DNA of 64,000 nucleotides. Origin: Dactylosporangium siamense. Lineage in GTDB: Bacteria; Actinomycetota; Actinomycetes; Mycobacteriales; Micromonosporaceae. The notes under the pieces were generated by a model that was not told where the DNA came from, searched no databases, and saw nothing but the letters and a program-made list of their open reading frames with translations. Below, piece after piece: positions 15,190 to 23,382 of this stretch. Position 1 is the first letter of the stretch, and each line of letters begins with the position of its first letter. The stretch spans positions 62,001-126,000 of the forward strand of contig NZ_BONQ01000029.1 of NCBI RefSeq assembly GCF_016862795.1, in the 5' to 3' direction. Made by a program: the position numbers and the translations under genes.

Positions 15190-16143
15190 ATGACCGCTCC
15201 CCTTGGCATCCGGCTGCTGCAGACCCTGCGCAAGGAGCCCGACTGGTCGACCATGCCGGACGACGAGCTGGCGGCGTTCCGCGAGGCCGAGAACCGCCGG
15301 CGCGCCTCCACCCTGATCCGGGTCGTCACCGGCTTCCCGTCCCGCGGCGTCACCATCGGCTGGGAGCCCTTCCCGCTGCCCGATCGTTCGCTGCAGGTCC
15401 GGGTGTACCGCCCGGCGCAGACCCACGCCCGCCTCCCGCTCGTGGTGCACGTCCATGGCGGCGGGTTCGTCGGCACCGCCGTGCAGAGCGACTGGGTCAA
15501 CAGCCACCTCGCCGCGCAGCTGCCCGCCGTGGTCGTGTCGGTCGAGCACCGGCTGCTCGCCCCGGGGGTGCCGCTGTCGGCGGCCGTCGACGACGGCTGG
15601 GACGTCCTGCGCCACGTCGTGGCGAACCCCGCGCGGTGGGGCATCGACCCGGCGCGGGTCGCGGTCTTCGGGGAGAGCGCCGGATCGGTGGTCGCCGCCC
15701 TGTCGGCGATCCGGGCCCGCGACTCGGATCTTGCCCTGCGGGCGCAGGTGCTCGTCAACCCGTGCGTCGACCTGACCACCACCGCGTTCGACTACGCCTC
15801 GATGCGCGAGCACGCCGACAGCCCGACCCTCACCGTGCCGCAGCTGCACCTGTTCCGCCGGCTGGCCGTGCCGTCGGGCACCGACGCCCGCGCGGTCTCA
15901 CCCCTGCACGCCGACAGCCTGAGCGACCTGCCCCCGGCGCTGGTGGTGGTGCCGACCCTCGACCCGGTCGCCGACCACGGCCGCGCCTACGCCCGACGCC
16001 TCCGCGACGCCGGCACGACCGTGCAGCTCACCGAACACCCGGGCGCGACCCACGCGTTCCTCAGCATGCCCGGCGTGGTCCCGCACGCCAAGGCCGCCCG
16101 CGCCGAGATCACCGGCTTCCTCCACGGCCGCCTCACCGCCTGA
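15190..16143 (+). CDS. Alpha/beta hydrolase, HSL/acetyl-esterase type
   Basis: A 317-residue hydrolase of the hormone-sensitive-lipase family. The oxyanion motif HVHGGGFVG lies near residue 90. The nucleophile elbow is VFGESAGSVVA (Ser in GESAG), the acid is in VVPTLDPVADHG, and the catalytic His is in HPGATHAFLSMPG. It probably cleaves short-chain acyl esters in the cytoplasm. ATG 15190 follows AGGAGAAGCC. It is divergent from a TetR gene with a large dyad between, indicating inducible expression. Confidence 0.9.
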   Translation: MTAPLGIRLLQTLRKEPDWSTMPDDELAAFREAENRRRASTLIRVVTGFPSRGVTIGWEPFPLPDRSLQVRVYRPAQTHARLPLVVHVHGGGFVGTAVQSDWVNSHLAAQLPAVVVSVEHRLLAPGVPLSAAVDDGWDVLRHVVANPARWGIDPARVAVFGESAGSVVAALSAIRARDSDLALRAQVLVNPCVDLTTTAFDYASMREHADSPTLTVPQLHLFRRLAVPSGTDARAVSPLHADSLSDLPPALVVVPTLDPVADHGRAYARRLRDAGTTVQLTEHPGATHAFLSMPGVVPHAKAARAEITGFLHGRLTA

Positions 16144-16200
16144 CGACGCCGCGGCCGGTGCGATCTCACGAACGGCGCCACGACAGCGCGCCGCCGGGCG

Positions 16201-16878
16201 TCACGCGGACGTCAGGTCGCGGAACCGGTCCGCGGCGGCCGCGGTCACCGCGCGGCCATGGCCGAACACGGCCACCTCGAACCGCAGCTCCGCCAGCCGC
16301 GCGACGCTCGCGTCGGCCGCGGCGGCGTCGGCCGTCATCAGCCGCGGCGTGCGGCGGACCTTCGTGCCGCCACCGCCCGCCGCGTCACCGGCGAACAGCA
16401 CGCCACCGCCGCGGTCCAGCAGAAACGACACGTGCCCCGCGGTGTGCCCGGGTGTGTGCACGGCGGTGAACCCCGGCACCGAGAACGGCCCGTCGGCAGC
16501 CAGCACCTCGTCGACCGGTGCGGGCTCGGGCACGCCGGTCACCAGCTTCGTCACCCGCTGGAGCGGGGTCAGCGGCATCGGCGCCGCGCCGGTGATGATC
16601 GGCGCGTCGAGGGTGTGCGCCACGGTGCGGGCGCCCGACACCCGGCGGATGTGGGCGGCGCCGCCGGTGTGGTCGGCGTGCCAGTGGGTGAGCAGGACGG
16701 CCCGCACGTCCCCGACCGTGCGCCGGGCCTCGTGCAACGCCTGCTCGACCTTGGCCGAGCGGCGCGGCAGCCCGGTGTCGACCAGCACCACCCCGTCGTC
16801 GACCACGACGAGATGCGCGTGCACGAACGCGATGTCGATCTCGAACACGCCATCGACCACCTGCCGCATGGCGCCCAT
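16201..16878 (-). CDS. MBL-fold metallo-hydrolase
   Basis: A roughly 225-residue metallo-beta-lactamase-fold hydrolase. The metal site is LTHWHADHTGGA (HxHxDH), with further ligands in HTPGHTAGHVSF, FAGDAAGG and VFGHGRAV. It has the glyoxalase-II-like spacing, so hydrolysis of a thioester or lactone is possible; the substrate is unknown. The start is uncertain: ATG 16878 or 16869, or GTG 16902, whose GTGA overlaps the CapA gene's stop by 4 bases and would imply coupling. None has a good ribosome binding site. Confidence 0.88.
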   Translation of the reverse strand: MGAMRQVVDGVFEIDIAFVHAHLVVVDDGVVLVDTGLPRRSAKVEQALHEARRTVGDVRAVLLTHWHADHTGGAAHIRRVSGARTVAHTLDAPIITGAAPMPLTPLQRVTKLVTGVPEPAPVDEVLAADGPFSVPGFTAVHTPGHTAGHVSFLLDRGGGVLFAGDAAGGGGTKVRRTPRLMTADAAAADASVARLAELRFEVAVFGHGRAVTAAAADRFRDLTSA

Positions 16879-16898
16879 CGTAGTCCGTGAAAAGGTGC

Positions 16899-17972
16899 TC
16901 ACGGTTGCGCCGGCGGGGCCGGGGCCAGACCCGTACAGCGGCGCAGATCGGTGAAGCGTTTGAGCAGGGCCGTGGCGGCGGCGCCGGTGACCGGCTTGGG
17001 CTGGCCGGTGCCGGACACCACCGCGGGGACGAGGTCGGCGCCGACGACGGAGCGGCCGCGGACCCGGACCTTCAGCACGCCGGTGTCGGCCGAGCCGACG
17101 TACCAGACGAAGTTGCCCAGACCGTAGGCGACGTACGTGCGGCCGAGCCAGCCGTCGCCCTGCAGGACGTGCGCGTGCGCGCCGATGATCATGTCGGCGC
17201 CGGCGGCGGCGAGGGCGGCGGCGAAGGACTTCTGGTTGGCGTTCGGGCAGGAGTCGGTCTCGGTGCCCCAGTGGTTGAACACGACCACCAGGTCGGCGCG
17301 GTCGCGGGCGGCCCTGACCGCGGCGACGGCGCGCGGCACGTCCCAGGCGAGGGCGATCCCCGAGGTGGTCGGGCCGGCCTTCCAGCTCTCGGCGAGGGTG
17401 TGGATCTGGCTGAAACCGACGATCGCCACCCGCACGCCGCGCGCGGTCAGGATCAGCGGGGCGTACGCCTCGTCGATCGTGCGGCCGCCGCCGAAGACCG
17501 GCACCCCCGCGGCGGCCGCGCCGTCCAGGGTGTCGGCGAACCCGACCCGGCCGTAGTCGAGCGCGTGGTTGTTCGCGACCGACACGGCGTCGACGCCGGC
17601 GGCCCTGACCGCCTCGTACGCCGACGGGGGCGCCCGGAAGTGGAACTCCTTCGGCTCGGGCGTGCCGCGGGTGGTGACCGCGGTCTCCAGGTTGACGACG
17701 GCGAGATCGGCGGCCGACAGCTCACCGGCAAGCGGCCCGAACGCGGTCGCCGGGTTCTTCAGCAGCGCCGCGGTCCGCTCGGTGAAGTGCACGTCACCCC
17801 CGAACGCCAGCGTCAACTCAACCGCCGCCGCCGGTGAGGGTGTGGATGACGGCGACGCGGTCGGCACGGCGCCGGGAACACCGGACGGCGACGGCCGCGC
17901 CGCCGGAGGGCCCGCGTCGCAGCCGGAGAGCAGCACGGCCGCCGCCGTCGCAAGGACCCATCGCGCCTTCAC
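16899..17972 (-). CDS. CapA-family lipoprotein (metallophosphatase-like)
   Basis: A 357-residue exported protein. The N-terminus has a signal with lipobox LLSGC (residues 12-16) and a Pro/Ser-rich linker. The PGA_cap domain follows with LAFGGDVHF, VVNLETAVT, VSVANNHALDYG, VFNHWGTE and MIIGAHAHVLQG, the metallophosphoesterase-type metal ligands. CapA relatives act in polyglutamate capsule synthesis, but most actinobacterial copies are of unknown role. GTG 17972 gives a correct signal peptide; the extension to 18020 overlaps the divergent gene. It is followed directly by the MBL hydrolase, so the two are probably an operon. The divergent HEAT gene starts 19 bases away. Confidence 0.85.
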   Translation of the reverse strand: MKARWVLATAAAVLLSGCDAGPPAARPSPSGVPGAVPTASPSSTPSPAAAVELTLAFGGDVHFTERTAALLKNPATAFGPLAGELSAADLAVVNLETAVTTRGTPEPKEFHFRAPPSAYEAVRAAGVDAVSVANNHALDYGRVGFADTLDGAAAAGVPVFGGGRTIDEAYAPLILTARGVRVAIVGFSQIHTLAESWKAGPTTSGIALAWDVPRAVAAVRAARDRADLVVVFNHWGTETDSCPNANQKSFAAALAAAGADMIIGAHAHVLQGDGWLGRTYVAYGLGNFVWYVGSADTGVLKVRVRGRSVVGADLVPAVVSGTGQPKPVTGAAATALLKRFTDLRRCTGLAPAPPAQP

Positions 17973-17991
17973 AGCGCATAGGGTACGAGCC

Positions 17992-19800
17992 GTGCGAACG
18001 CCCGACGAGCTCGACACCATCGACTGGACGGCCCTGACCCACGCGTACGGCGAGGCGGAGGACCTGCCGGAACTGGTCCGCGCCCTCTACGACGCGGACG
18101 CCGCCGGTGACGCCCTCCACGAGCTGTACGCCACCGTCTGGCACCAGGGCAGCGTCTACCCGGCCACGGCGGCGGCCGTGCCGTTCCTGGCCCACGCGGC
18201 GGTGCACGGCGCCGACCCGGCGGGAGTGCTGCGGCTGCTCACCCATATCGCCGACCGGCCGGCCGAGGAGCTCGGGCACCCCGTGGCGGTGGCCGTCGTC
18301 GAGGCGAGCGCGGCCGCCGCCGTGGACCTGCTGCCCGCCGCGCGGCACGCCGACGCCGACCTGCGCGCCCGGTACGCCCGGCTGGCCGCGGCGGTCCCGC
18401 TGCCGCTGCCCGACACCGTCGTCGCCGAACTCGCCGCGCTCGAGGCCGGCGACCCCGACGTCGACGTGCGCGCCGAGGCACTGACCGCGCTCGCGGCGCA
18501 CCACCCGGTGCCCGAACCGCGCCTGCGGGCCGCGCTTTCCGATGCGTTCGCCGCGGTGCGGCTGACCGCCGCCGTGCTGACGATGCGCCGCAGTGGCACG
18601 CCCTATCCCCCACCGACCGTCGAGGTCGTCGCGGCGGTCGGGGACCGGCCGCGCGGCGACGACCAGGCCAAGCGGATCACCGAGCTGCTCATCGAGGAGC
18701 CGGACACCGGGTTCGCGGTGGCGGCACGATGGATCGACGCCGGCGACCACGACGGTCACGGCTCCACGCTCGCGGCGGAGCTGCACCGCACCTGGCGGGA
18801 CCGGGACGAGCTGACGGCGCGGCTGCTCACCCGCGCCCTGCCGCACCACGACACCGGGCTGTGGCAGCGGCTCGTCGACCTGGAGCTCGCACTGTCCGCG
18901 CTGCCGGCCCTGCCGGACACCACCCGCCGGGCCCTGACCGCGGCGGCCGGGCACGCGGACGAGCGGGTGCCGCCGGTGGCGCTACGCTGCCTGGCCCGGT
19001 TCGACGCGGTGCCGCCGGACGCCGGGCCGCTGCCCGCCGGGGTCCTGGCCGTCCTGCCCGCCGGGAACCGCCCCGTGGCGGCGGTCCGCGGCGCGCTCGC
19101 CACCGCCGAGGGCAACGACGCGATCGCGCTGGTCCAGTCGCTGAGCCCTGACGACGCCGCGCGGCTGCTGCCGGAGCTCCTCGCGCTCGCCGGACGGGGC
19201 ACGGCCGCCGTCGTCATCGTCCGGCTGCTCAGTGACATCCCGGGCGCGGCCGACGACCCTGGGGTCACGGCCGCGCTCGCCGACGCGATGCGCGCCCAGG
19301 AGGGGGTGCTCGCCCCGGACGAGATGCGACGGGCGACCGCCGCCGCCTCGTGGCTCCTGCTCGGCCACCCGCCGGCCGGCGCGCTCGACGTGCTGCGCGA
19401 GGTGCTCACGACGGGCCGGATGCCACCGTGGTACCTCGGCGAGGTCGCCCGCGCCGCGACCGCCGCGGCACCCCTCGCGGACCTGGTCACGCCGATGCTC
19501 GACGGCAGCTACGACTGGACCCGGGTGCGGGCCGCCGCCGCGTACGGGCGTATCACCGGCGACACCGCCACGGCGGCCACCCGCCTCGGGGCGGCCCTGG
19601 GCGCGGTGGGTGACGCGGCGGTGCCCGTACACCTGGCCGCAATGGAAACGCTCGCGGCGTTCGGAGTGGCGGCGGCCGCCGACCGGGTCCGTGAATTCCG
19701 TGACTCGCCGCGCCGGGTGCTCAGCGCGACGAGCTGGCCGGTCGAGATCCCGCATCCCGATGACCGGCTCCGCGACGCGGCCCGGCGCGCGCTGCGCTGA
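17992..19800 (+). CDS. HEAT-repeat protein
   Basis: A 602-residue, almost entirely alpha-helical protein rich in Ala/Leu/Asp. The N-terminus (IDWTALTHAYGEAEDLPELVRAL, then HELYATVWHQGSVYPATAAAVPFL) is a signature seen in many actinobacterial HEAT-repeat proteins that often sit near toxin/immunity genes. Degenerate HEAT units follow throughout (for example DVDVRAEALTALAAHHPVPEP and VPPVALRCLARFDAVPP). No enzymatic motif is visible; it is likely a protein-binding scaffold. GTG 17992 is the first start after the divergent CapA gene at 17972. A fragment of a similar protein appears at 23101-23340. Confidence 0.78.
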   Translation: MRTPDELDTIDWTALTHAYGEAEDLPELVRALYDADAAGDALHELYATVWHQGSVYPATAAAVPFLAHAAVHGADPAGVLRLLTHIADRPAEELGHPVAVAVVEASAAAAVDLLPAARHADADLRARYARLAAAVPLPLPDTVVAELAALEAGDPDVDVRAEALTALAAHHPVPEPRLRAALSDAFAAVRLTAAVLTMRRSGTPYPPPTVEVVAAVGDRPRGDDQAKRITELLIEEPDTGFAVAARWIDAGDHDGHGSTLAAELHRTWRDRDELTARLLTRALPHHDTGLWQRLVDLELALSALPALPDTTRRALTAAAGHADERVPPVALRCLARFDAVPPDAGPLPAGVLAVLPAGNRPVAAVRGALATAEGNDAIALVQSLSPDDAARLLPELLALAGRGTAAVVIVRLLSDIPGAADDPGVTAALADAMRAQEGVLAPDEMRRATAAASWLLLGHPPAGALDVLREVLTTGRMPPWYLGEVARAATAAAPLADLVTPMLDGSYDWTRVRAAAAYGRITGDTATAATRLGAALGAVGDAAVPVHLAAMETLAAFGVAAAADRVREFRDSPRRVLSATSWPVEIPHPDDRLRDAARRALR

Positions 19801-19865
19801 CATCGCCGGTGTCCGGTTCCCGTCGCGAACGGGACCATGGACCTCGATGTCCCTACCTTCGGCGA

Positions 19866-20555
19866 ATGACCCTCCCTCTCGCACCGAAACCGGCCACGGT
19901 GCGCCTCGCCCGCCTCCTGCTGGCGCTGCTCGCCGCGATGCAACTGCTCAGTGGCCTGCTCGCGGTACTGTTCCTCGACGACATCCGGGCCGGCTACGTC
20001 GACGCCTTCGGCGACCCGGACAGCGCCTCCAAGGGCACCGTGTCCGCAGTGACCGGGCTCGTGCTGTGCGCGGTGTACGCGCTGATCATCATCGTCCCGG
20101 CGCTGCTGCTCGGCCGCCCCCGGCAGTGGGTGCGGGTCACGACGATCGTCCTCGCCGGCCTGTCCTACTGCTGCGTCTCCCCGCAGATGTTCGGCGGCGT
20201 GTCGATGGCGTCGCCGCGCATCTCCTCCGGCTCCGGAGGGCCGAGCCGCACGCAGGTGGACCAGAGTCTGGCCGACCACCTCCCCGGCTGGTACGGACTG
20301 GCGAACGTGGCCTTCGCCGTGATCGGGCTGCTCGCCGTGACCGGTATCATCGTGCTGCTGCTCCTGCCGCCGTCGGCCGCCTGGTTCCGCCGGCCGGTCG
20401 TTGCCGGGCCGCCCGCCTACGGTCCGCCGCCGTTCGGCCCTCCTGCCTACGGCCCTCCGCCGTCCGGGCCGCCGGCCTACGGGCCTCCGCCGTCCGGGCC
20501 GCCGGCCTACGGGCCTCCGCCGCAGGGTCAGCAGTGGCGGCCGCCGAACGGGTGA
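19866..20555 (+). CDS. Membrane protein with Pro/Tyr-rich C-terminal repeats
   Basis: A 229-residue protein with four hydrophobic helices: LLLALLAAMQLLSGLLAVLF, VTGLVLCAVYALIIIVPALLL, a shorter VTTIVLAGLSYCC, and ANVAFAVIGLLAVTGIIVLLLL. The cytoplasmic-type tail contains four exact ten-residue GPPAYGPPPx repeats (20406-20525). Such tails occur on many actinomycete membrane proteins of unknown role and are thought to be disordered. ATG 19866 is preceded by CTTCGGCGA, a weak binding site. It is convergent with the PPOX gene, 4 bases apart. Confidence 0.78.
   Translation: MTLPLAPKPATVRLARLLLALLAAMQLLSGLLAVLFLDDIRAGYVDAFGDPDSASKGTVSAVTGLVLCAVYALIIIVPALLLGRPRQWVRVTTIVLAGLSYCCVSPQMFGGVSMASPRISSGSGGPSRTQVDQSLADHLPGWYGLANVAFAVIGLLAVTGIIVLLLLPPSAAWFRRPVVAGPPAYGPPPFGPPAYGPPPSGPPAYGPPPSGPPAYGPPPQGQQWRPPNG
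20406..20525 (+). repeat. Four 30-bp coding repeats (GPPAYGPPPx)
   Basis: Four consecutive 30-base units at 20406, 20436, 20466 and 20496 encode GPPAYGPPPF, GPPAYGPPPS, GPPAYGPPPS and GPPAYGPPPQ. Units 3 and 4 are identical over their first 27 bases, pointing to recent expansion. Confidence 0.9.
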
Positions 20556-20559
20556 CGGT

Positions 20560-20952
20560 TCAGCCGAAGGTCGGCGCCTGGGCGTGGGTCGGTTCGATGA
20601 GGAGCACGACCCGGTCGGTGCGCAGCGGGTACGGGCCGCCGGTGTACTTGTGGGCGATCCGGTCGATGATCCGCCAGGCGTCGGCATCGTCGAGCACCTC
20701 GGCGACGCGACCGCGGATGAGCGCGGTGGCCTTGGGATCGGCCTGGTCGATGATGGAGATGGCGACCCGCGGGTCGCGGGCGACGTTGCGGGCCTTGCGC
20801 GACCCCGGTCCGGTCAGCACCGCGATGCGGTCGCCCTCGCGGTCGACCCAGACCGGCACGACGTGCGGCGAGCCGTCGGGCAGCAGCGTCGCGATGTGGG
20901 CGTAGTTGACGTCGTCGACCAGCCGCGCGACGTCGGCGGAAAGCTCAGCCAC
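20560..20952 (-). CDS. PPOX-class flavin/F420-dependent oxidoreductase
   Basis: A 130-residue split-barrel protein. It has YAHIATLLPDGSPHVVPVWVDREGDRIAVLT, then GSRKARNVARDPRVAISI and the C-terminal KYTGGPYP segment, the typical order of actinobacterial PPOX-class F420-dependent proteins. The cofactor (F420 or FMN) cannot be settled by eye. The GTG start at 20952 overlaps the end of the DUF899 gene by 8 bases, so the two are translationally coupled and controlled together from the HxlR-type region at 21655-21697. Confidence 0.88.
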   Translation of the reverse strand: MAELSADVARLVDDVNYAHIATLLPDGSPHVVPVWVDREGDRIAVLTGPGSRKARNVARDPRVAISIIDQADPKATALIRGRVAEVLDDADAWRIIDRIAHKYTGGPYPLRTDRVVLLIEPTHAQAPTFG

Positions 20953-21628
20953 GGTGGGCTCCGATCGGGTACTCGTCGTGGGGCCGTAGCCACTGCATCG
21001 TCGGGGTCTGCGGCCAGCCGTCGGGTGAGTCCTCCCAGGCCTCCTGCCGCCCGAACGGCGTCAGGTCCAGCAGGTTGAAGTCCAGGCGCAGCCGGTCCAC
21101 GCCGCGGCCGGTGGTGGCGTACGTGCGGAAGACCTCGTCGCTGTCCTCGTCGCGCAGCAGGACGCTCAGCGCGAAGCCGTCGATGCGCAGGTCGTCGTGG
21201 AAGGTGGTGCCGTGGCAGGAGTACCAGGGCACGGTCCAGCCCATCCGGCGGCGCACCGGTTCGATCTCCTCCTGCGGGGCGCGGGACATGAGGATCAGCC
21301 GCGTGTCGCGAGCGCCGAGGTGGGCCTGCGAGTGCTCGGCGAGGTTGTCGGTGAAGGTGCTGCAGCCGGGGCACAGGTGATCGTGGCCGGGCTCCCGCAT
21401 GAAGTGGTAGACGACCAGCTGCCGGCGGCCGTCGAACAGGTCGGTGAGGCCGACCTCGGCGCCGTCCGGCGCCACGAACCGGTAGGACGGGTCGAGGGCC
21501 ACCATCGGCAGCCGCCGCCGCTGCGCCGCGAGCCGGTCGAGGGCGTGGGTGAGTTCCTTCTCCTTGACCAGCAGCGCGTCTCGCGCCGCCTGCCACTCCT
21601 GCGGCGAGACGACCTGTGGGCGTTGCAT
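20945..21628 (-). CDS. DUF899 family protein (thioredoxin-like)
   Basis: A 227-residue protein with the DUF899 layout: EWQAARDALLVKEKELTHALDRLAAQRRRLP, then YRFVAPDGAEVGLTDLFDGRRQLVVYHFM, and CPGCSTFTDNLAEH, whose CPGC is the thioredoxin-like active site. The domain later contains VPWYSCHGTTFHDDL. Members are assumed to be cytosolic redox proteins; substrates are unknown. It is divergent from the HxlR regulator at 21719 with two operator copies between, and is followed by the overlapping PPOX gene. Together they look like a small redox-stress operon. Confidence 0.88.
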   Translation of the reverse strand: MQRPQVVSPQEWQAARDALLVKEKELTHALDRLAAQRRRLPMVALDPSYRFVAPDGAEVGLTDLFDGRRQLVVYHFMREPGHDHLCPGCSTFTDNLAEHSQAHLGARDTRLILMSRAPQEEIEPVRRRMGWTVPWYSCHGTTFHDDLRIDGFALSVLLRDEDSDEVFRTYATTGRGVDRLRLDFNLLDLTPFGRQEAWEDSPDGWPQTPTMQWLRPHDEYPIGAHRG

Positions 21629-21654
21629 GGCGACCTCCGGCTGCGGTTGGGTGC

Positions 21655-21697
21655 GTTCCTTCAGGGAACCCTATCGTAGAGCGTTCCTTAAGGGAAC
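21655..21697. promoter_or_regulatory. Twin HxlR-type operators
   Basis: GTTCCTTCAGGGAAC (21655-21669) and GTTCCTTAAGGGAAC (21683-21697) are 15-base dyads differing at one base, spaced 28 bases apart (nearly three helical turns). They lie between the divergent DUF899 and HxlR genes. Paired identical sites suggest cooperative binding of the HxlR dimer and control of both directions. Confidence 0.78.
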
Positions 21698-21718
21698 CCA
21701 GTCGGCTATGGTTGCGGC

Positions 21719-22174
21719 ATGCAACGCACGCAGTTCGCCGACATGGCGTGCTCCATCGCTCGCACCCTCGACGTCATCGGCGAACCGTGGTCGCCGCTGA
21801 TCCTGCGGGACGTGTATGTCGGCATCAACCGCTTCGACCAGCTGCAGGACGACCTCGGCATCTCCCGCAAGGTCCTGGCCCAGCGCCTCGCCTGGCTGGT
21901 CGAGCAGGACGTCCTGGAGCGCCGGCAGTACACCGACCGGCCGCCGCGACACGAGTACGCGCTGACCGTGAAGGGGCAGGAGCTGTGCGACCTGCTGCTG
22001 GTGATGGTCGGCTGGGGCGACCGCTGGACCGCGGGTCAGGCCGGGCCGCCGGTGCTGTACCGGCACCACGCGTGCGGCGAGATCGCCCACGCCGAACTGC
22101 ACTGCTCGCACTGCGACCGGCCGATGCGCGCCACCGACATCGACGTCCTCCCCGGCCCGGGCGCCGCGCCCTGA
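21719..22174 (+). CDS. HxlR-family transcriptional regulator
   Basis: A 151-residue winged-helix regulator. The signature DVIGEPWSPLILRDVYVGINRFDQLQDDLGISRKVLAQRL is present in residues 18-58, followed by the wing YTDRPPRHEYALTVKG. The C-terminus carries a CxxC-like metal-binding candidate (LHCSHCDRP), with a further Cys at HHACGE, hinting at redox or zinc sensing. ATG 21719 lies 21 bases after the second operator. It is divergent from DUF899/PPOX, its likely targets. Confidence 0.92.
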   Translation: MQRTQFADMACSIARTLDVIGEPWSPLILRDVYVGINRFDQLQDDLGISRKVLAQRLAWLVEQDVLERRQYTDRPPRHEYALTVKGQELCDLLLVMVGWGDRWTAGQAGPPVLYRHHACGEIAHAELHCSHCDRPMRATDIDVLPGPGAAP

Positions 22175-22254
22175 CCCGACGGGCTACCTCTGCGCCGCGA
22201 CCGTCCCGTCGGGGTCCTTGCGCACGCCGGTGAGGCACCCGCGGCAGTCGTGCG

Positions 22255-23100
22255 GTGGCTGCCCATGCACAGGCCGTCAACGACCTGCCATGTCGCGGTC
22301 AGCCGCTCTCGGTGGACACGCTGACGGCGCGGACCGGCGCCTCGGTGCCCGCCGGCCTCGACGACTGGGTCCGCGCCGAGCCGGGCAACCCGACCGCCCT
22401 CGCGGTCCGCGGCGGCGTCGAGGTCATCCGCGCCTGGGAGATCCGCGGCGGTTTCGTCGCGCGCCAGACGCAGGAGCAGCGGCTGCGCGACTTCATCACC
22501 GTCCTCGGCCAGGCCGAGGGCTACTGCCGGGCGGCCGCCCAGGCCGACCCGCGCGATCCGGCGCCCTGGGCCTACCTGCTCCAGATGGCGCGCGGCCAGC
22601 AGGTCGGCACCGACGAGGTGCTGCGCCGCCGGGACGAGCTCGAGGCACGCGCGCCGCAGCACTTCACGTCGCAACTGCACGCGGCCATCGCGCTCGGCCC
22701 GATGTGGGGCGGCTCGGCCGACCTGGCCGTCGACCACATCCGCAAGTGGCTGACCTCGGCCCCGGCCGACTCGACCCTGCCCGCGCTCTTCTTCGTCGTG
22801 CAGTTTCAGCGGTTCCTGCGGGAGGGGCGAGGCTTCGCCCGTGACGCGGAGGTCCGCGCCGACGGTCACCGGGCGGCCGAACAGTTGCCGGCCCGGCCCT
22901 GCGCGACGCCGGACGAGTTCCTGGCCCACAACTACGCGGCCGCCTGGTTCTCGCTGACCCGCGAGCCCGGCGCCGCCAACGGGCACTTCAAGCTCCTGGG
23001 GGGCAACGCCACCGAGTACCCGTGGACGTTCCTCGGCGACCGGCCGCTGGCCACGTTCCGCGGCAAGCGGCAGAGCGCACTGCTCCGCCTGCCGTTCTGA
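22255..23100 (+). CDS. Hypothetical protein, TPR-like helical
   Basis: A 281-residue, mostly helical cytosolic protein. The central part (CRAAAQADPRDPAPWAYLLQMARG, then LRRRDELEARAPQHFTSQLHAAIALGPMWGGSADLAVDHIRKWL) resembles TPR-type hairpins of a family frequent in actinomycetes and of unknown function. The first 20 residues after GTG 22255 are less convincing, so the true start may be a little downstream. It ends immediately before a reversed remnant of a HEAT-type gene, suggesting a rearrangement next to its 3' end. Confidence 0.7.
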   Translation: MAAHAQAVNDLPCRGQPLSVDTLTARTGASVPAGLDDWVRAEPGNPTALAVRGGVEVIRAWEIRGGFVARQTQEQRLRDFITVLGQAEGYCRAAAQADPRDPAPWAYLLQMARGQQVGTDEVLRRRDELEARAPQHFTSQLHAAIALGPMWGGSADLAVDHIRKWLTSAPADSTLPALFFVVQFQRFLREGRGFARDAEVRADGHRAAEQLPARPCATPDEFLAHNYAAAWFSLTREPGAANGHFKLLGGNATEYPWTFLGDRPLATFRGKRQSALLRLPF

Positions 23101-23340
23101 GCCGGAACCCGCGACCGCTGCCGCAATGGCGCGGATCGCGCTGGGATACTCCGTCTGGAGGCAGTGGGCGAGGTGCCAGAGCCCCGCCTCCACCAGTCGC
23201 GGATCGTTTGAGGTCAACCCTTGCAGCTTGGTGGCCGTGTCCGCGGGCGGCCATCCCGTTTCGATGTCGTCGAAACTCTCGAAGGCGGTCCAGTCGGTTT
23301 CTTCGAGGATCGTGCGTGCCTCAGGAAACCCGCCGGCCAT
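23101..23340 (-). pseudogene. Truncated remnant of a HEAT-repeat type gene
   Basis: On the minus strand this stretch reads as convincing protein: EETDWTAFESFDDIETGWPP, then ADTATKLQGLTSNDPRLVEA and GLWHLAHCLQTEYPSAIRAI. That is the N-terminal pattern of actinobacterial HEAT-repeat proteins such as the one at 17992-19800. The frame continues past 23101 only as antisense of the plus-strand gene ending at 23100, where the sequence becomes low-complexity, so the body is missing. Coding-like sequence also continues upstream of 23340 to an in-frame TGA near 23386. I read it as a deletion remnant caught between two intact plus-strand genes. Confidence 0.5.
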
Positions 23341-23382
23341 CGCCAGATCGTCGCACGTGAGCGCTTCGACGGTCTGGTATCA

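Noticed and set aside
16899-16902. GTGA overlap as proof that the MBL gene starts at 16902
   Set aside because: The overlap is attractive, but the added eight residues do not look like family sequence and no ribosome binding site supports it, so the start was left at ATG 16878 with the alternative noted.
22036-23340. A 434-residue minus-strand frame
   Set aside because: Only the first 80 codons (23101-23340) look like protein. The rest is antisense of the genes at 22255 and 21719, so only the remnant is reported.
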